From Amorphochlora amoebiformis (Eukaryota; Cercozoa; Chlorarachniophyceae), in the NCBI GenBank assembly GCA_054601695.1, contig BAAHQB010000249.1, positions 62,001 to 126,000 of the forward strand: a stretch of 64,000 bases of DNA, given 5' to 3'. The first letter of the stretch is position 1, and every line of letters begins with the position of its first letter. The notes under the pieces are model-generated. The model was not told the DNA's origin, searched no databases, and saw nothing but the letters and a program-made list of their open reading frames with translations. Position numbers and translations under genes: made by a program. Positions 1 through 64,000 of this stretch are shown one piece after another.

Positions 1-10817
<10,817 letters not shown>

Positions 10818-10829
10818 CTATTCGGAAAG

Positions 10830-12209
<1,380 letters not shown>

Positions 12210-12329
12210 GAGACCCCAGCCCTGTTAGTTGGGTTGGATCTTGGGGGGGGGGAGATTTGGACGAATAATACGCTCTTAGCACAAGTGAATTAAACGGATC
12301 GTATATATGCAATATATTTATATATACGA

Positions 12330-12377
<48 letters not shown>

Positions 12378-12378
12378 G

Positions 12379-12469
<91 letters not shown>

Positions 12470-12474
12470 TGTAC

Positions 12475-12523
<49 letters not shown>

Positions 12524-12931
12524 CATTTACATATATACCTTAGGAAGGCGGTTCTGAACCTGTAAGTGTAATGGTACAATCCTAACCAACCCATGTTACC
12601 ATATAACCTAACTAGCAAACCCTTGATGCTAACCAACATATGTTGCCATGCTATAACCTAACTAGCAAACCCTAGATGCTAACCAACATATGTTGCCATG
12701 CTATAACCCAACCACTACACTATAAGCAACCCTAACTTGTGTACTATAATACACCCAACCCTGAGTATTATAATGCGACTAGCCAAGTAAGTATCATGGT
12801 ATCGCTAACCAACCCTAAATACAAAAACCTAGCCAACCCTAACTAGCATGGTATAACCTAACCAACCCTAACTAGCATACTCGTGAGATATCTTGACGGT
12901 CAAGACGTGGGATGTATATATATGTATATAT

Positions 12932-12995
<64 letters not shown>

Positions 12996-13659
12996 GATGT
13001 CTTGGCAGTCAAAGACGTGGGATATCTTGACAGAGTATATATATATATATATATATATATTGTATATATCTATATATATGTATATATATGTATATATATA
13101 TATGGGATGTGTCTTGACATTCAAGACGTGGGATGTCTTGATAGTCAAGACGTGAACTAAGCCTAAGTAGCATAGATAATCTAGCTAAGGTTAAATACCA
13201 TTTTATAAGCTATTAAGGCGAAATAGCATAGTGTTAGCTAAACAAAGCTTAATATCCTAGGAGAGTAATGTTAAGACAAATATATAGATATCTAGATATA
13301 TAGTACTATTATATAATACTGTAAGTTTTATGTATGTGTAATAGGTATGTATGTGTAATAGGTATGTATGTATGTATGTGTAATATATGTATGTATGCGT
13401 AATAGGTATATATGTATGTGTAATATATATGTATGAATGTGAAATATATGTATGTATGTGTAATATATGTATATATCGGTAATATATGTATGTATGTGCA
13501 ATATATGTATGTATGTGTAATATATGTATATAAGTGTAATATATGTATGTAAGTGTAATCTGTATGTATATTTAAGATTTGTGTGGGTTTGTAGGTTAGC
13601 AATTCAAGTGTTATGGACTTTGTGCAACGGAATTATAGATATCAGTGGGTTATGCATAT

Positions 13660-13715
<56 letters not shown>

Positions 13716-13776
13716 TTCATGTTGACGTCTGCATGGACGTATACATTCGTATACACACATATACATATGTCATACC

Positions 13777-13817
<41 letters not shown>

Positions 13818-13977
13818 TGTAGTATGGATTTATAAATGGATATGCTCATGTTCGGAACGTAATATGTTATATATATACCTACATATATATATATATATAT
13901 ATATAGTGTAGTATGGATATGCTTATGTTCGGAAATGTAATATGTTATATGTTTTGATACATATGTATATATATATG

Positions 13978-14012
<35 letters not shown>

Positions 14013-14219
14013 GCACATATACATTACATATATATTTAAAAATATATATACATATATATGCATTATTATTTATTATTACTATATTGGTATATATATATAT
14101 ACACATGCATATATATATATATATATATATTCGTGTTATATATATATATATACATGTTATGTATACAGAAAGATGAGTTTCTGTGAAGTGATCAATAGGG
14201 CGACAAACAAGGTATTCAA

Positions 14220-14257
<38 letters not shown>

Positions 14258-14307
14258 TATATATACATATATATATATATACATATCCATATGCATATAT
14301 ATATATT

Positions 14308-14352
<45 letters not shown>

Positions 14353-14404
14353 ATATGTATATGTATATGTGTATGTGTATGTGTACGTGTATGTATGTGT
14401 ATGC

Positions 14405-14442
<38 letters not shown>

Positions 14443-14457
14443 CACATACATATATAT

Positions 14458-14501
<44 letters not shown>

Positions 14502-14596
14502 ATAATATATATTATATTTCTATGTGCCCACTTCTAGTTGTGTATGTAATACATACGTATACATACACATAAACACACACACACACGTTAAAACAC

Positions 14597-14675
<79 letters not shown>

Positions 14676-14786
14676 GTTTTCATGAGCATACACATATATG
14701 TACACATATAATCCAGGATCTTTATATAATATATATATACATATATATATAATATTATATATTATATATACATATGTATGTACATA

Positions 14787-14830
<44 letters not shown>

Positions 14831-15432
14831 TATGCATACATATAAACAAACATATTTATCCAGGATATATATATATATACATAATATACATATATACATA
14901 TATATAAATATATATATATATAATATTATATATATATATATTCCTGAGCATACACATACAAGCACATATATACATCCAGGATATATAAATATATATACAT
15001 GCATATACACACATATATATACATATATATATACTAGACATACACATACAAGCACACATATACATCCAGACTCTAAAGCAGTCTCTTTACTTTCGCTCTA
15101 GCCCTCCTCTTCGAACCGCCGTATCCAATTTCACCTTACAATGGCCAAGTGAGAAACTAAATTACCTAAATTACCTAACCCCAGAAATAACCCTAACCCT
15201 AGCTCTAGCTCTAACCTTAACTCTGACTGCATGGATGTATGATGGATGGATAAATAGATATATGTATGTATATATATATATATATGTATGTATGTATATA
15301 TTTTATATATATATATATATATACATATATATGTATATATATATATATATATTAATATACCTATGATATGTATATGTATGGAATTATATGATATTTCATA
15401 CATACAAACACACACACATACACAAATAAACA

Positions 15433-15463
<31 letters not shown>

Positions 15464-15685
15464 GTGTGTGTGTGTGAATATGTAAGAAATGTATAATATA
15501 TTGTTATACAATACAAATAATATACATACACATATACACACACATGTATATATATATATATATATTGTATATTATATTATATATACATATATATATATAT
15601 ATATCTATATATATATATATATAGGGCTGTCTTCTACTATTCGTCTCCCTTCCTTTATTCCAGGGTACGTACATATACATATTAA

Positions 15686-15728
<43 letters not shown>

Positions 15729-15743
15729 ATGTATATATATATA

Positions 15744-15822
<79 letters not shown>

Positions 15823-15911
15823 CACGCGCACACATATGTATATATACATTGTATGTATATGTATATGTAGGTCTGTATGTATATATGCACGTATGTATAT
15901 GTAATACATAC

Positions 15912-15951
<40 letters not shown>

Positions 15952-16000
15952 GTATATGTATTTGTTAGCGCAGCGGCATGGTACAGCACTGGTAGTCTGT

Positions 16001-16060
<60 letters not shown>

Positions 16061-17253
16061 GTATGCCTACACATATACTCGCATCTAGCTATGAATAATC
16101 TCATTGTCAAAATATAGCTGTTCATATACACGTACATATATATATACACATACACAACACACAGAAAGGACAAAACCTATACCTGTTCATACACACGTAC
16201 ATGTACACATAGACAACTCACAGAAAGGACAAGCCAACCCTACATAAGGTCTCAGCGCCATAAGGATATCAATAAATCATAAAATACATGACCATACTGA
16301 TATTATTAAATAATTTACGAAACACACATACATACACAGACATCAGGTTTTTGCAACTATCTTGAGAATAAGCTCAAACAATTGCACTCTTTTCACACAT
16401 TACGACGTTATGGACAACATACTCCTTCAGGCACCCTAACCCTAACCCTAACCTTAACCCTAACACTCATCCTAACCCTAACCCTAAACCTAACCTTATC
16501 CTAGCCCCAACCTAGTCATGTGTCTAAAGCACACATCAACCCTAGATTTAAACCCTAACCCTAACCCTAACCCTAACCCTAACCCTAACCCTAACCCTAA
16601 CCCTAACTCTCATCCTAACCCTAACCCTAAAACTAACCTTATCCTAGCCCCAACCTAGTCATGTGTCTCAAGCGCACATCAAACCCTAGATTTAAACCCT
16701 AACCCTAACCCTTGCCCTAACCCTAACCCTAACCCTAACTCTCATCCTAACCCTAACCCTAAACCTAACCTTATCCTAGCCCCAACCTAGTCATGTGTCT
16801 CAAGCACACATCAAACCCTAGATTTAAACCCTAACCCTGACCCTAACCCTAGCCCTAACCCTAACCCTAACCCTAACCCTAACTCTCATCCTAACCCTAA
16901 CCCTAAACCTAACCTTATCCTAGCCCCAACCTAGTCATGTGTCTCAAGCACACATCAAACCCTAGATTTAAACCCTAACCCTGACCCTAACCCTAGCCCT
17001 AACCCTAACCCTAACCCTAACCCTAACCCTAACCCTACGCCTTTATGTAAGTTCAGCTTAACTTAATCCCAAGCATCATCGTAAGAAATGCTGACTTTGG
17101 GCGATTTTAGATCCGAGGTCGGAAGCATGTGGTTTTGTGCGCGCCAGGAGATGTGGAAAAGATGTATCTTGTTGGAGATAAGTCGCGGATTACGAATTTT
17201 AGGGATATTGATTTTCAAAGGTCTTATGTAAATATTAGTGTACGTGTATATTT

Positions 17254-17309
<56 letters not shown>

Positions 17310-17378
17310 CGGAGATAATTGACGGATAACGGATTATTTAGGAATACTGATTTTCAAATGTTTTGTGCAAGTTTATGT

Positions 17379-17427
<49 letters not shown>

Positions 17428-18067
17428 TATATATATATAGGTATGTATATCCCAGACAAAATCACATTTTCAAAAAGGCTTTAAGTTCGTAAATATGTCC
17501 TTGAACTCTAAAAACCACTCAAAAACCTCCCGAACAATCTCGCGTCTGGAGGGTGACATCCCGTGACGTCCCGTGACGTCACGCCTCGTCACCTAGTAAT
17601 CTGAAGCCCTAGTGTAGGGCGATCTTTAGCAATCTCCGGAATCTCCAGCGATCTCGAGGGTATGTGGGTATGATGGTGTAGTTTGTTAATATCTACTCAT
17701 CGACCTTCATTCTTTCGTACTATTCCTGCTTGCTCGGAGAGCATATATTGTATATGTATGTATATATATATAATATATATACATATATATATATATATAT
17801 GTATATATATGTATACATATGTACTATGTATTTATATAATATATATATGTATATTATATATATATAATATATATATACATGTATGTATATATATATATAT
17901 ATGTATATATTGTATACATATATATATATATATGTGCATACATATGTATATATATATATATATGTATGTATATATATACATATATATATATATACATGTG
18001 TGTGTATGTATGTGTGTATGTGTGTGAGTATTTATAATTATGTATATATTAATATAAACGTATATAC

Positions 18068-18098
<31 letters not shown>

Positions 18099-18548
18099 GT
18101 ACACTACACAGATATCCAAAGGCGTCGGAATTACGTAAGTATGAGTGCACACTTGAACGAGGGGATGCATTATACATACCGTCACTCTGGTTTCATAGGT
18201 AAATATACCTAAATGTATACATATATACATGTATAACATATGTAATACAACAAGGGGATGCATTATACATACCATCACTCTGGTTTCATAGGTAAATATA
18301 CCTAAATATATACATATAATATGTATATATATATACATGTATAACATATGTAATACAACAAGGGAATGCATTGTACATACCATCACTCTGGGTTCATAGG
18401 TAAATATACCTAAATATATGCATAAATATATATATACACACATATATATATATATATATATACATGTGTAACATATGTAATACAACAAGGGGATGCATTG
18501 TACATACCATCACTCTGGTTTCATAGGTAAATATACCTAAATGTATGC

Positions 18549-18580
<32 letters not shown>

Positions 18581-18666
18581 CATGTGTAACATATGTAATA
18601 CAACAAGGGGATGCATTATACATACCATCACTCTGGTTTCATAGGTAAATATACCTAAATGTATAC

Positions 18667-18722
<56 letters not shown>

Positions 18723-18805
18723 CATGTATAACATATGTAATACGACAAGGGAATGCATTGTACATACCATCACTCTGGGTTCATAGGTAAATATACCTAA
18801 ATATA

Positions 18806-18842
<37 letters not shown>

Positions 18843-19074
18843 AATATATGTACATATGGGGGTTATGTTATGTGAATATGAGTGCATAGCTGGATGAGGT
18901 GTGCATTCTGTTTACCGTTTGGTGTTTTTTATGGTATAAACGTCTTAAATACATCATGAGTAGATGACTATGTTTTTGGTTGGTTTTTGTGAATAGTTGA
19001 ATAAGATTGAGCATTATGTTCTTAAAATGCTATGTTTTCACAGTTTTTTCTATATATTACATGTATATGTATAG

Positions 19075-19154
<80 letters not shown>

Positions 19155-19202
19155 CGGATGCATTTTTTATACCACCTATTCTTTCACGGCTTCTTCGATT
19201 TA

Positions 19203-19254
<52 letters not shown>

Positions 19255-19319
19255 TATTATACGTATAATTATATATTTATTATACATATTATTATATTAT
19301 ATGTATATATATGTGTACA

Positions 19320-19363
<44 letters not shown>

Positions 19364-19569
19364 AATATATATATATATGTCTTATTTATACATATACATG
19401 TACATATATATATATATATTATATATATATATATATGTATATTTATATGTATACATACATATATATATATATATATGTATATATATACATGCTTTTGATG
19501 TGTGTAATATGTATGCATTATTTGTATGCTTTCAATCCTTTTTCGTCATAGAATACACAATAAACGTTC

Positions 19570-19608
<39 letters not shown>

Positions 19609-19683
19609 TGTGTGTAGGGGCTTAACATGTATATTAACATGTATACACACATACATAAAGGCATACATAGATGTCATATGTAG

Positions 19684-19717
<34 letters not shown>

Positions 19718-19876
19718 ATTTATATATATATATATATATATATGTACATATATGTGTATATATATTTGTATATATGTGTGTATATATGTGCATGTGTGTA
19801 TGTGTGTGTGCGTGTTCTAAAGACAGATACATAAAACATATATACATATATAGATATTAATCTACATGTATGTAGA

Positions 19877-19915
<39 letters not shown>

Positions 19916-20234
19916 TTTACATATACATACATTTTTAATTAAATAATAAATATTTACAGCGTGAAGTCATTAGAATTTTCGGCCAGTGTTAATGTGTTTT
20001 GGAGGCCTCTCAACAAATCTATTTACGACCCAAAGGTATATATATATATACATGTATATATATATATATATATTATACATCTATATGTGTATGTTCACAC
20101 ATATAATGTGAATATATATATATATATATATATATTTAGGTATATATATATATATATATATATGTAGGATACGTTTGGAAACAGAGACCCGCTGCCTGCT
20201 CGCCGAGCACTAGAGGGTATACATACATATAAAC

Positions 20235-20279
<45 letters not shown>

Positions 20280-20407
20280 ATATGTATATATGTGTATTTC
20301 TATGTGTATCATGATATACGTATATGAATACACATATGCTGCCTACATATGTGTACGTATATATGTGTGTATATATTATATGTATATATGTGTATATATA
20401 TACATAC

Positions 20408-20464
<57 letters not shown>

Positions 20465-20533
20465 TATACATATGTGTGTATATATATATATGTGTGTGTT
20501 TGTGTGTGTGTGTGTGTGTATAACATATATATA

Positions 20534-20580
<47 letters not shown>

Positions 20581-20721
20581 TATATGCATATATACATAAA
20601 TATATATGTATATACATGTATATATGTGTATATGTGTATATAGACATATTTATACACATATATATACCCGTGGTACTACCATAACATAAATATAAAACAC
20701 TAGATTATAGATACAATACAT

Positions 20722-20757
<36 letters not shown>

Positions 20758-20997
20758 CTAGTACATATCAACATAACTATACACACAAGCCAACAACAAT
20801 TCATCCCGAAAAATTTAGCCGTCGAAAAGGCCCTTTCTCGTCTATCCGAGCTACCTGAGTACTACGCCGATTTCTACCGCAAAAGAATGGTCGACATCAT
20901 AAGGACCCGGATACACACGAGTCGGATACATACAAGGACGCTAGATCATAGTAATTGTATGGACACGCCACAGAAGCTACCAGATGAACGCTCGTAA
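12210..20997 (+). CDS. TYW5: TYW5-like tRNA(Phe) wybutosine hydroxylase (JmjC/cupin 2-oxoglutarate oxygenase), first exon unresolved
   Basis: In animals TYW5 hydroxylates the wybutosine precursor at position 37 of tRNA(Phe), using Fe(II) and 2-oxoglutarate. Exons: 12210-12284, 12544-12561, possibly a 9-nt microexon 12905-12913, 13595-13644, 14169-14211, 15070-15148, 15625-15664, 16340-16430, 17111-17220, 18112-18198, 19960-20035, 20168-20216, 20819-20997 (TAA). Phases agree throughout. The product follows TYW5 almost residue for residue: [39 protein letters not shown], then THYDVMDN with the iron-binding Hx[30 protein letters not shown] followed by SLWFH with the distal iron His, [19 protein letters not shown] and [16 protein letters not shown]. 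The exon ending at 16430 uses a GC donor (CAG|GCACCC). The N-terminal 20-30 residues are not located. Homology to TYW5 is strong; activity is inferred from the conserved iron ligands. Confidence 0.93.
12560..12880. repeat. Degenerate CTAACCAACCCTAACTAGCA-type repeat
   Basis: Irregular units in a TYW5-like intron, perhaps decayed CCCTAA repeat. Confidence 0.6.
12885..13160 (+). repeat. Repeated palindromic GTCAAGACGTGGGATGTCTTGAC element
   Basis: Four copies of AAGACGTGGGAT or AAGACGTGAAC (about 12902, 13012, 13122, 13146), each near an inverted GTCTTGAC so that GTCAAGAC...GTCTTGAC can form a hairpin. The first copy is flanked by AG and GTATAT, giving a possible 9-nt exon ACGTGGGAT in phase between TYW5-like exons. 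Confidence 0.6.
13320..13560. repeat. GTATGTATGTGTAATAT minisatellite
   Basis: About 13 units of 15-20 bp just upstream of the exon at 13595. Confidence 0.8.
13820..13955. repeat. Direct repeat TAGTATGGAT...ATGCTCATGTTCGGAA
   Basis: Two copies about 80 bp apart in a TYW5-like intron, with GTAATATGTTATAT after each. It looks exon-like (GYAHVRN, GYAYVRK) but no exon is needed here by homology. Confidence 0.55.
14680..15069 (+). repeat. Echoes of the intron end before TYW5-like exon 15070
   Basis: GAGCATACACAT...ATCCAGGAT at 14688-14722 and GAGCATACACATACAAGCAC...ATCCAGGAT at 14945-14983 copy the branch/acceptor segment ACATACACATACAAGCAC...ATCCAG that precedes the real exon. Confidence 0.7.
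16437..17040 (+). repeat. Higher-order CCCTAA array in a TYW5-like intron
   Basis: Four to five units of about 150 bp, each a CCCTAA block plus a conserved spacer containing CCCCAACCTAGTCATGTGTC and CACACATCAAACCCTAGATT. Confidence 0.85.
17300..17385 (+). repeat. Echo of TYW5-like exon 17111-17220 donor end
   Basis: GGATTATTTAGGAATACTGATTTTCAAATG copies the exon's last about 45 nt (GGATTACGAATTTTAGGGATATTGATTTTCAAAG) downstream of it. Confidence 0.75.
17440..17720. other. Unique GC-richer island inside a TYW5-like intron
   Basis: Non-repetitive except for GTGACGTCCCGTGACGTCACG (17563-17583), which contains the palindrome CGTGACGTCACG. No exon is required here because flanking exons join in phase. 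Confidence 0.5.
18230..18830 (+). repeat. Five to six donor-side echoes of TYW5-like exon 18112-18198
   Basis: Units of about 90-130 bp keep GGGATGCATTATACATACCA, TCACTCTGGTTTCATAG and the donor GTAAATATACC. Copies start near 18250, 18360, 18490, 18608 and 18748. Several would still encode [12 protein letters not shown]. Confidence 0.9.
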
Positions 20998-21467
20998 ATC
21001 TAGTAATCTAGCCCACAATCACATTATGTACACATCAGAGTTTGGTGACCTTACCGCATTTTTAATCATTCGGTTAATGAGTACTAGTTTTTATAATTCG
21101 CACGAGTAAAAAAAAATCTGATTATCGACACTCTAGAGCTCCGGTACCGTTGCCAGGTTGCCGCTACCTATTACTAGTATTAATCTGAGCGGCTTCTAGA
21201 CTGCGTCTTTTTGCGTGTGTGGGCGGATGATATATAATCTAGATAATCATATGTTTAGCCAAGTGACTTGAAGTTGGCCAATATCTCTCCTGCATAAGCA
21301 AAAACAAATCTAGAAGTCGCTGGGCCGCGGTCCGGAATCTCAAATAATACATGAACCGCGTTCCGGAATCTCACACACAAGAACTTAGTACAAGGAATAC
21401 CATGATGAGACAATAACTTATAGCTCGGTCATGAGTTACTCTAGCTAACTCTCACATGTAGTTACAT
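20998..21467. other. Convergent intergenic region, TYW5-like / TUG-like
   Basis: Non-repetitive DNA between two stop codons 470 bp apart. It must carry both 3' UTRs and polyadenylation signals; no canonical AATAAA stands out. The only internal structure noticed is a short direct repeat, CCGCGGTCCGGAATCTCA near 21325 and CCGCGTTCCGGAATCTCA near 21356. Confidence 0.6.
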
Positions 21468-30659
<9,192 letters not shown>

Positions 30660-30763
30660 GTTTTGGATTCCGAAAGAACACGTTGTCACCCAAGGTGATA
30701 AAGCTTTTGGACCGAAAACATTATTTCGGGCAAGGCATCCACTAAGTGTCACCTATAGTGACA
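30660..30763. promoter_or_regulatory. Putative bidirectional promoter, TUG-like / U2AF
   Basis: Only 104 bp separate the inferred start codons of two diverging genes (ATG at 30659 minus, ATG at 30764 plus). It is non-repetitive. It contains a direct repeat, GTTGTCACCCAAGGTGATAA near 30682 and GTGTCACCTATAGTGACAA near 30747, each an imperfect palindrome (TCACC...GGTGA; GTCACC...AGTGAC). Both start codons are tentative, so the limits are approximate. Confidence 0.5.
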
Positions 30764-46405
<15,642 letters not shown>

Positions 46406-47170
46406 TTAGCGTAGGACTAGTAGCAGCCTTAGGGTACATGTACTCACTTTTACACACTCACATGCCGGTTTTATGCATGCGGAAAATTATAAATATTAAT
46501 TGCTATAGGCCAGAGATTGCAAATCCTTAGCGATACGCTAAGGGATAAGATATGGAATTAGTATTAGTATGTTAGTTGGTACGTACGTATATATGTATCA
46601 TCGGTACGTATATATACGGCTAGTACGTACGTATGTTGCGTATGTTTGTTAGGTTTGATACGTATGTAAGCTTTGTCTAGTTTGTAACAATATGTATGTG
46701 CGCATGTTGATGTGTACGTAGGCAGTACACATGCAGATACACATGCATATGATGATACACACATATGTAGGTGCGGGTTAAGTGGACTATACTACGGTAT
46801 TGTATTATTGTTGTTCCGAGTAGAACTAGTACTAATATATAGTAGGACTAGTAGTTTAATCCCGTAAAAGTTCAACTATCTAGATTCAGAGATTATATCA
46901 GAACGTATATCACGTCTGTCTAGCCTGTGTGTATCCAGTGTATGTCTAGATTTGTATGCATATTCATCTAGTATGATAGAGCTTATACATCGATACGAAT
47001 AAACCTTCAAATTATAACTTTGAATTAACTACAGCGCGAATCTGAGCCTGACAAACATGTTAGTCAAACTTTGGCGCACTGCTAGCTAGCACCCACGTTG
47101 GCCATGCACAAATGCATCCATTCTAGTTACTAGAGTTCGGAGAAGGCTAGAAGGATTCGGCAGAAACTGA
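46406..47170. other. Convergent intergenic region, U2AF / RPN3
   Basis: About 765 bp of mostly unique AT-rich DNA between two convergent stop codons. TACGTACG-rich segments around 46580-46640. No further exon or RNA gene recognised. Confidence 0.6.
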
Positions 47171-50420
<3,250 letters not shown>

Positions 50421-50472
50421 CGCGCCCTGCCGCAGAGATTCGACACCGAAAAGTTAATATCCTTATTGCGCG
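50421..50472. promoter_or_regulatory. Putative bidirectional promoter, RPN3 / GATD3-like
   Basis: 52 bp (103 bp if the second ATG of the plus-strand gene is used) between diverging start codons. GC-balanced with no repeat. Such spacing leaves little room for separate promoters. Confidence 0.55.
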
Positions 50473-63577
<13,105 letters not shown>

Positions 63578-63831
63578 TCATGCCCTACCCTTCGCAGCTA
63601 TCCTCGCGCTACGTCGGCGGCCCTCGGGACCGTCCTGAGTGGCGATACTCGAACTGCCGCTCCCCTTTGAACTCTGAGGTCTCTTTCTCTTATTCTTACT
63701 CTTGCTCTTGTGGACTCGCGACTTGGGCTTCTTGTTGGTCCTGTTTATCTTGGCGTCAGCGGTCGTCTTGCGCTTGTGTTTGGGATCGATTTTGGTTGGG
63801 TTTGAGCTCTGGTTGGTGGGGTGGTCGGAGT
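63578..63831 (-). CDS. Terminal exon of an unidentified Lys/Arg-rich, probably nuclear protein
   Basis: Open from a good acceptor (pyrimidine-rich CCACCTATCAG) to TGA; 83 residues. The sequence is hydrophilic and strongly basic: DPKHKRKTTADAKI, NKKPKSRVHKSKSKNKRKRP, a Ser-rich stretch, and a C-terminal GRRRSARIAAKGRA. Several classical nuclear-localisation-like clusters. The ending resembles basic tails of chromatin proteins, but no family can be named. The rest of the gene lies beyond base 64000. It converges with the GATD3-like gene. Confidence 0.55.
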
Positions 63832-63930
63832 CTGATAGGTGGAGGTCGGGTGGAATATGTATTGGATATGTGTTTATTAGTACAGTGTTATGTGTGTAGA
63901 TGCATGCATATATGTGTATATATATGTATA

Positions 63931-63967
<37 letters not shown>

Positions 63968-64000
63968 CACACATGCCATATATAACGTTTAACTATATAT

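Noticed and set aside
15967-16000. A tRNA fragment or TYW5-like exon
   Set aside because: About 35 bp of unique sequence; no cloverleaf could be drawn, and the neighbouring exons join in phase without it.
17456-17562. An open stretch ending SRLEGDIP that resembles the TYW5 Gly-Asp...Ile-Pro segment and could be spliced in phase
   Set aside because: A far better exon (18112-18198, [14 protein letters not shown]) supplies that segment and joins the preceding exon in phase; the resemblance is chance.

Overview
The window is nuclear DNA of an intron-rich eukaryote, most likely a unicellular or otherwise poorly sampled lineage. Evidence: spliceosomal GT-AG introns (with a few GC-AG), arrays of TTAGGG-type telomeric repeat scattered through introns, the standard genetic code (TAA, TAG and TGA all used as stops), and conserved eukaryotic proteins split into exons of about 18-430 nt. 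I cannot name the species. About 90% of the sequence is intron, dominated by (TA)n, (TTAGGG/CCCTAA)n and many short minisatellites. Nearly all long reading frames of alternating Tyr/Ile, Leu/Gly or Pro/Asn are repeat artefacts and are not annotated.

I reconstructed genes by chaining exons that keep reading phase across splice sites and match conserved families from memory; no search was run. Seven genes alternate strictly in strand. (1) A PP2C-type Ser/Thr phosphatase, minus, 10817 to beyond base 1. (2) TYW5-like tRNA(Phe) wybutosine hydroxylase (JmjC fold), plus, 12210-20997, first exon not fixed. (3) ASPSCR1/TUG-like UBX protein, minus, 30659-21468. (4) U2AF large subunit, plus, 30764-46405, 30 exons, 551 aa. 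(5) 26S proteasome subunit RPN3/PSMD3, minus, 50420-47171, 8 exons, 500 aa, compact. (6) GATD3/ES1-like DJ-1/PfpI family protein, plus, 50473-61330, 14 exons, 281 aa. (7) The terminal exon of a Lys/Arg-rich, probably nuclear protein, minus, 63831-63578. Genes 3/4 and 5/6 start 104 and 52 bp apart, so each pair probably shares a bidirectional promoter; genes 2/3, 4/5 and 6/7 converge.

The most unusual feature is what I call exon-edge echoes. Exons of five genes are accompanied, within the neighbouring TA-rich introns or the 3' flank, by one to nine degenerate copies of their own edge, often including the splice site. Copies of an acceptor edge lie upstream of the real exon and copies of a donor edge lie downstream. 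Some have grown into minisatellites whose unit is the exon/intron junction. The compact RPN3 gene shows none. A second pattern is intron self-complementarity: GTATATA...TATATAG ends, and introns with TTAGGG next to the donor and CCCTAA next to the acceptor, so intron ends could pair. Most acceptors have pure (TA)n instead of a polypyrimidine tract, in a window that also encodes the factor that normally reads that tract.
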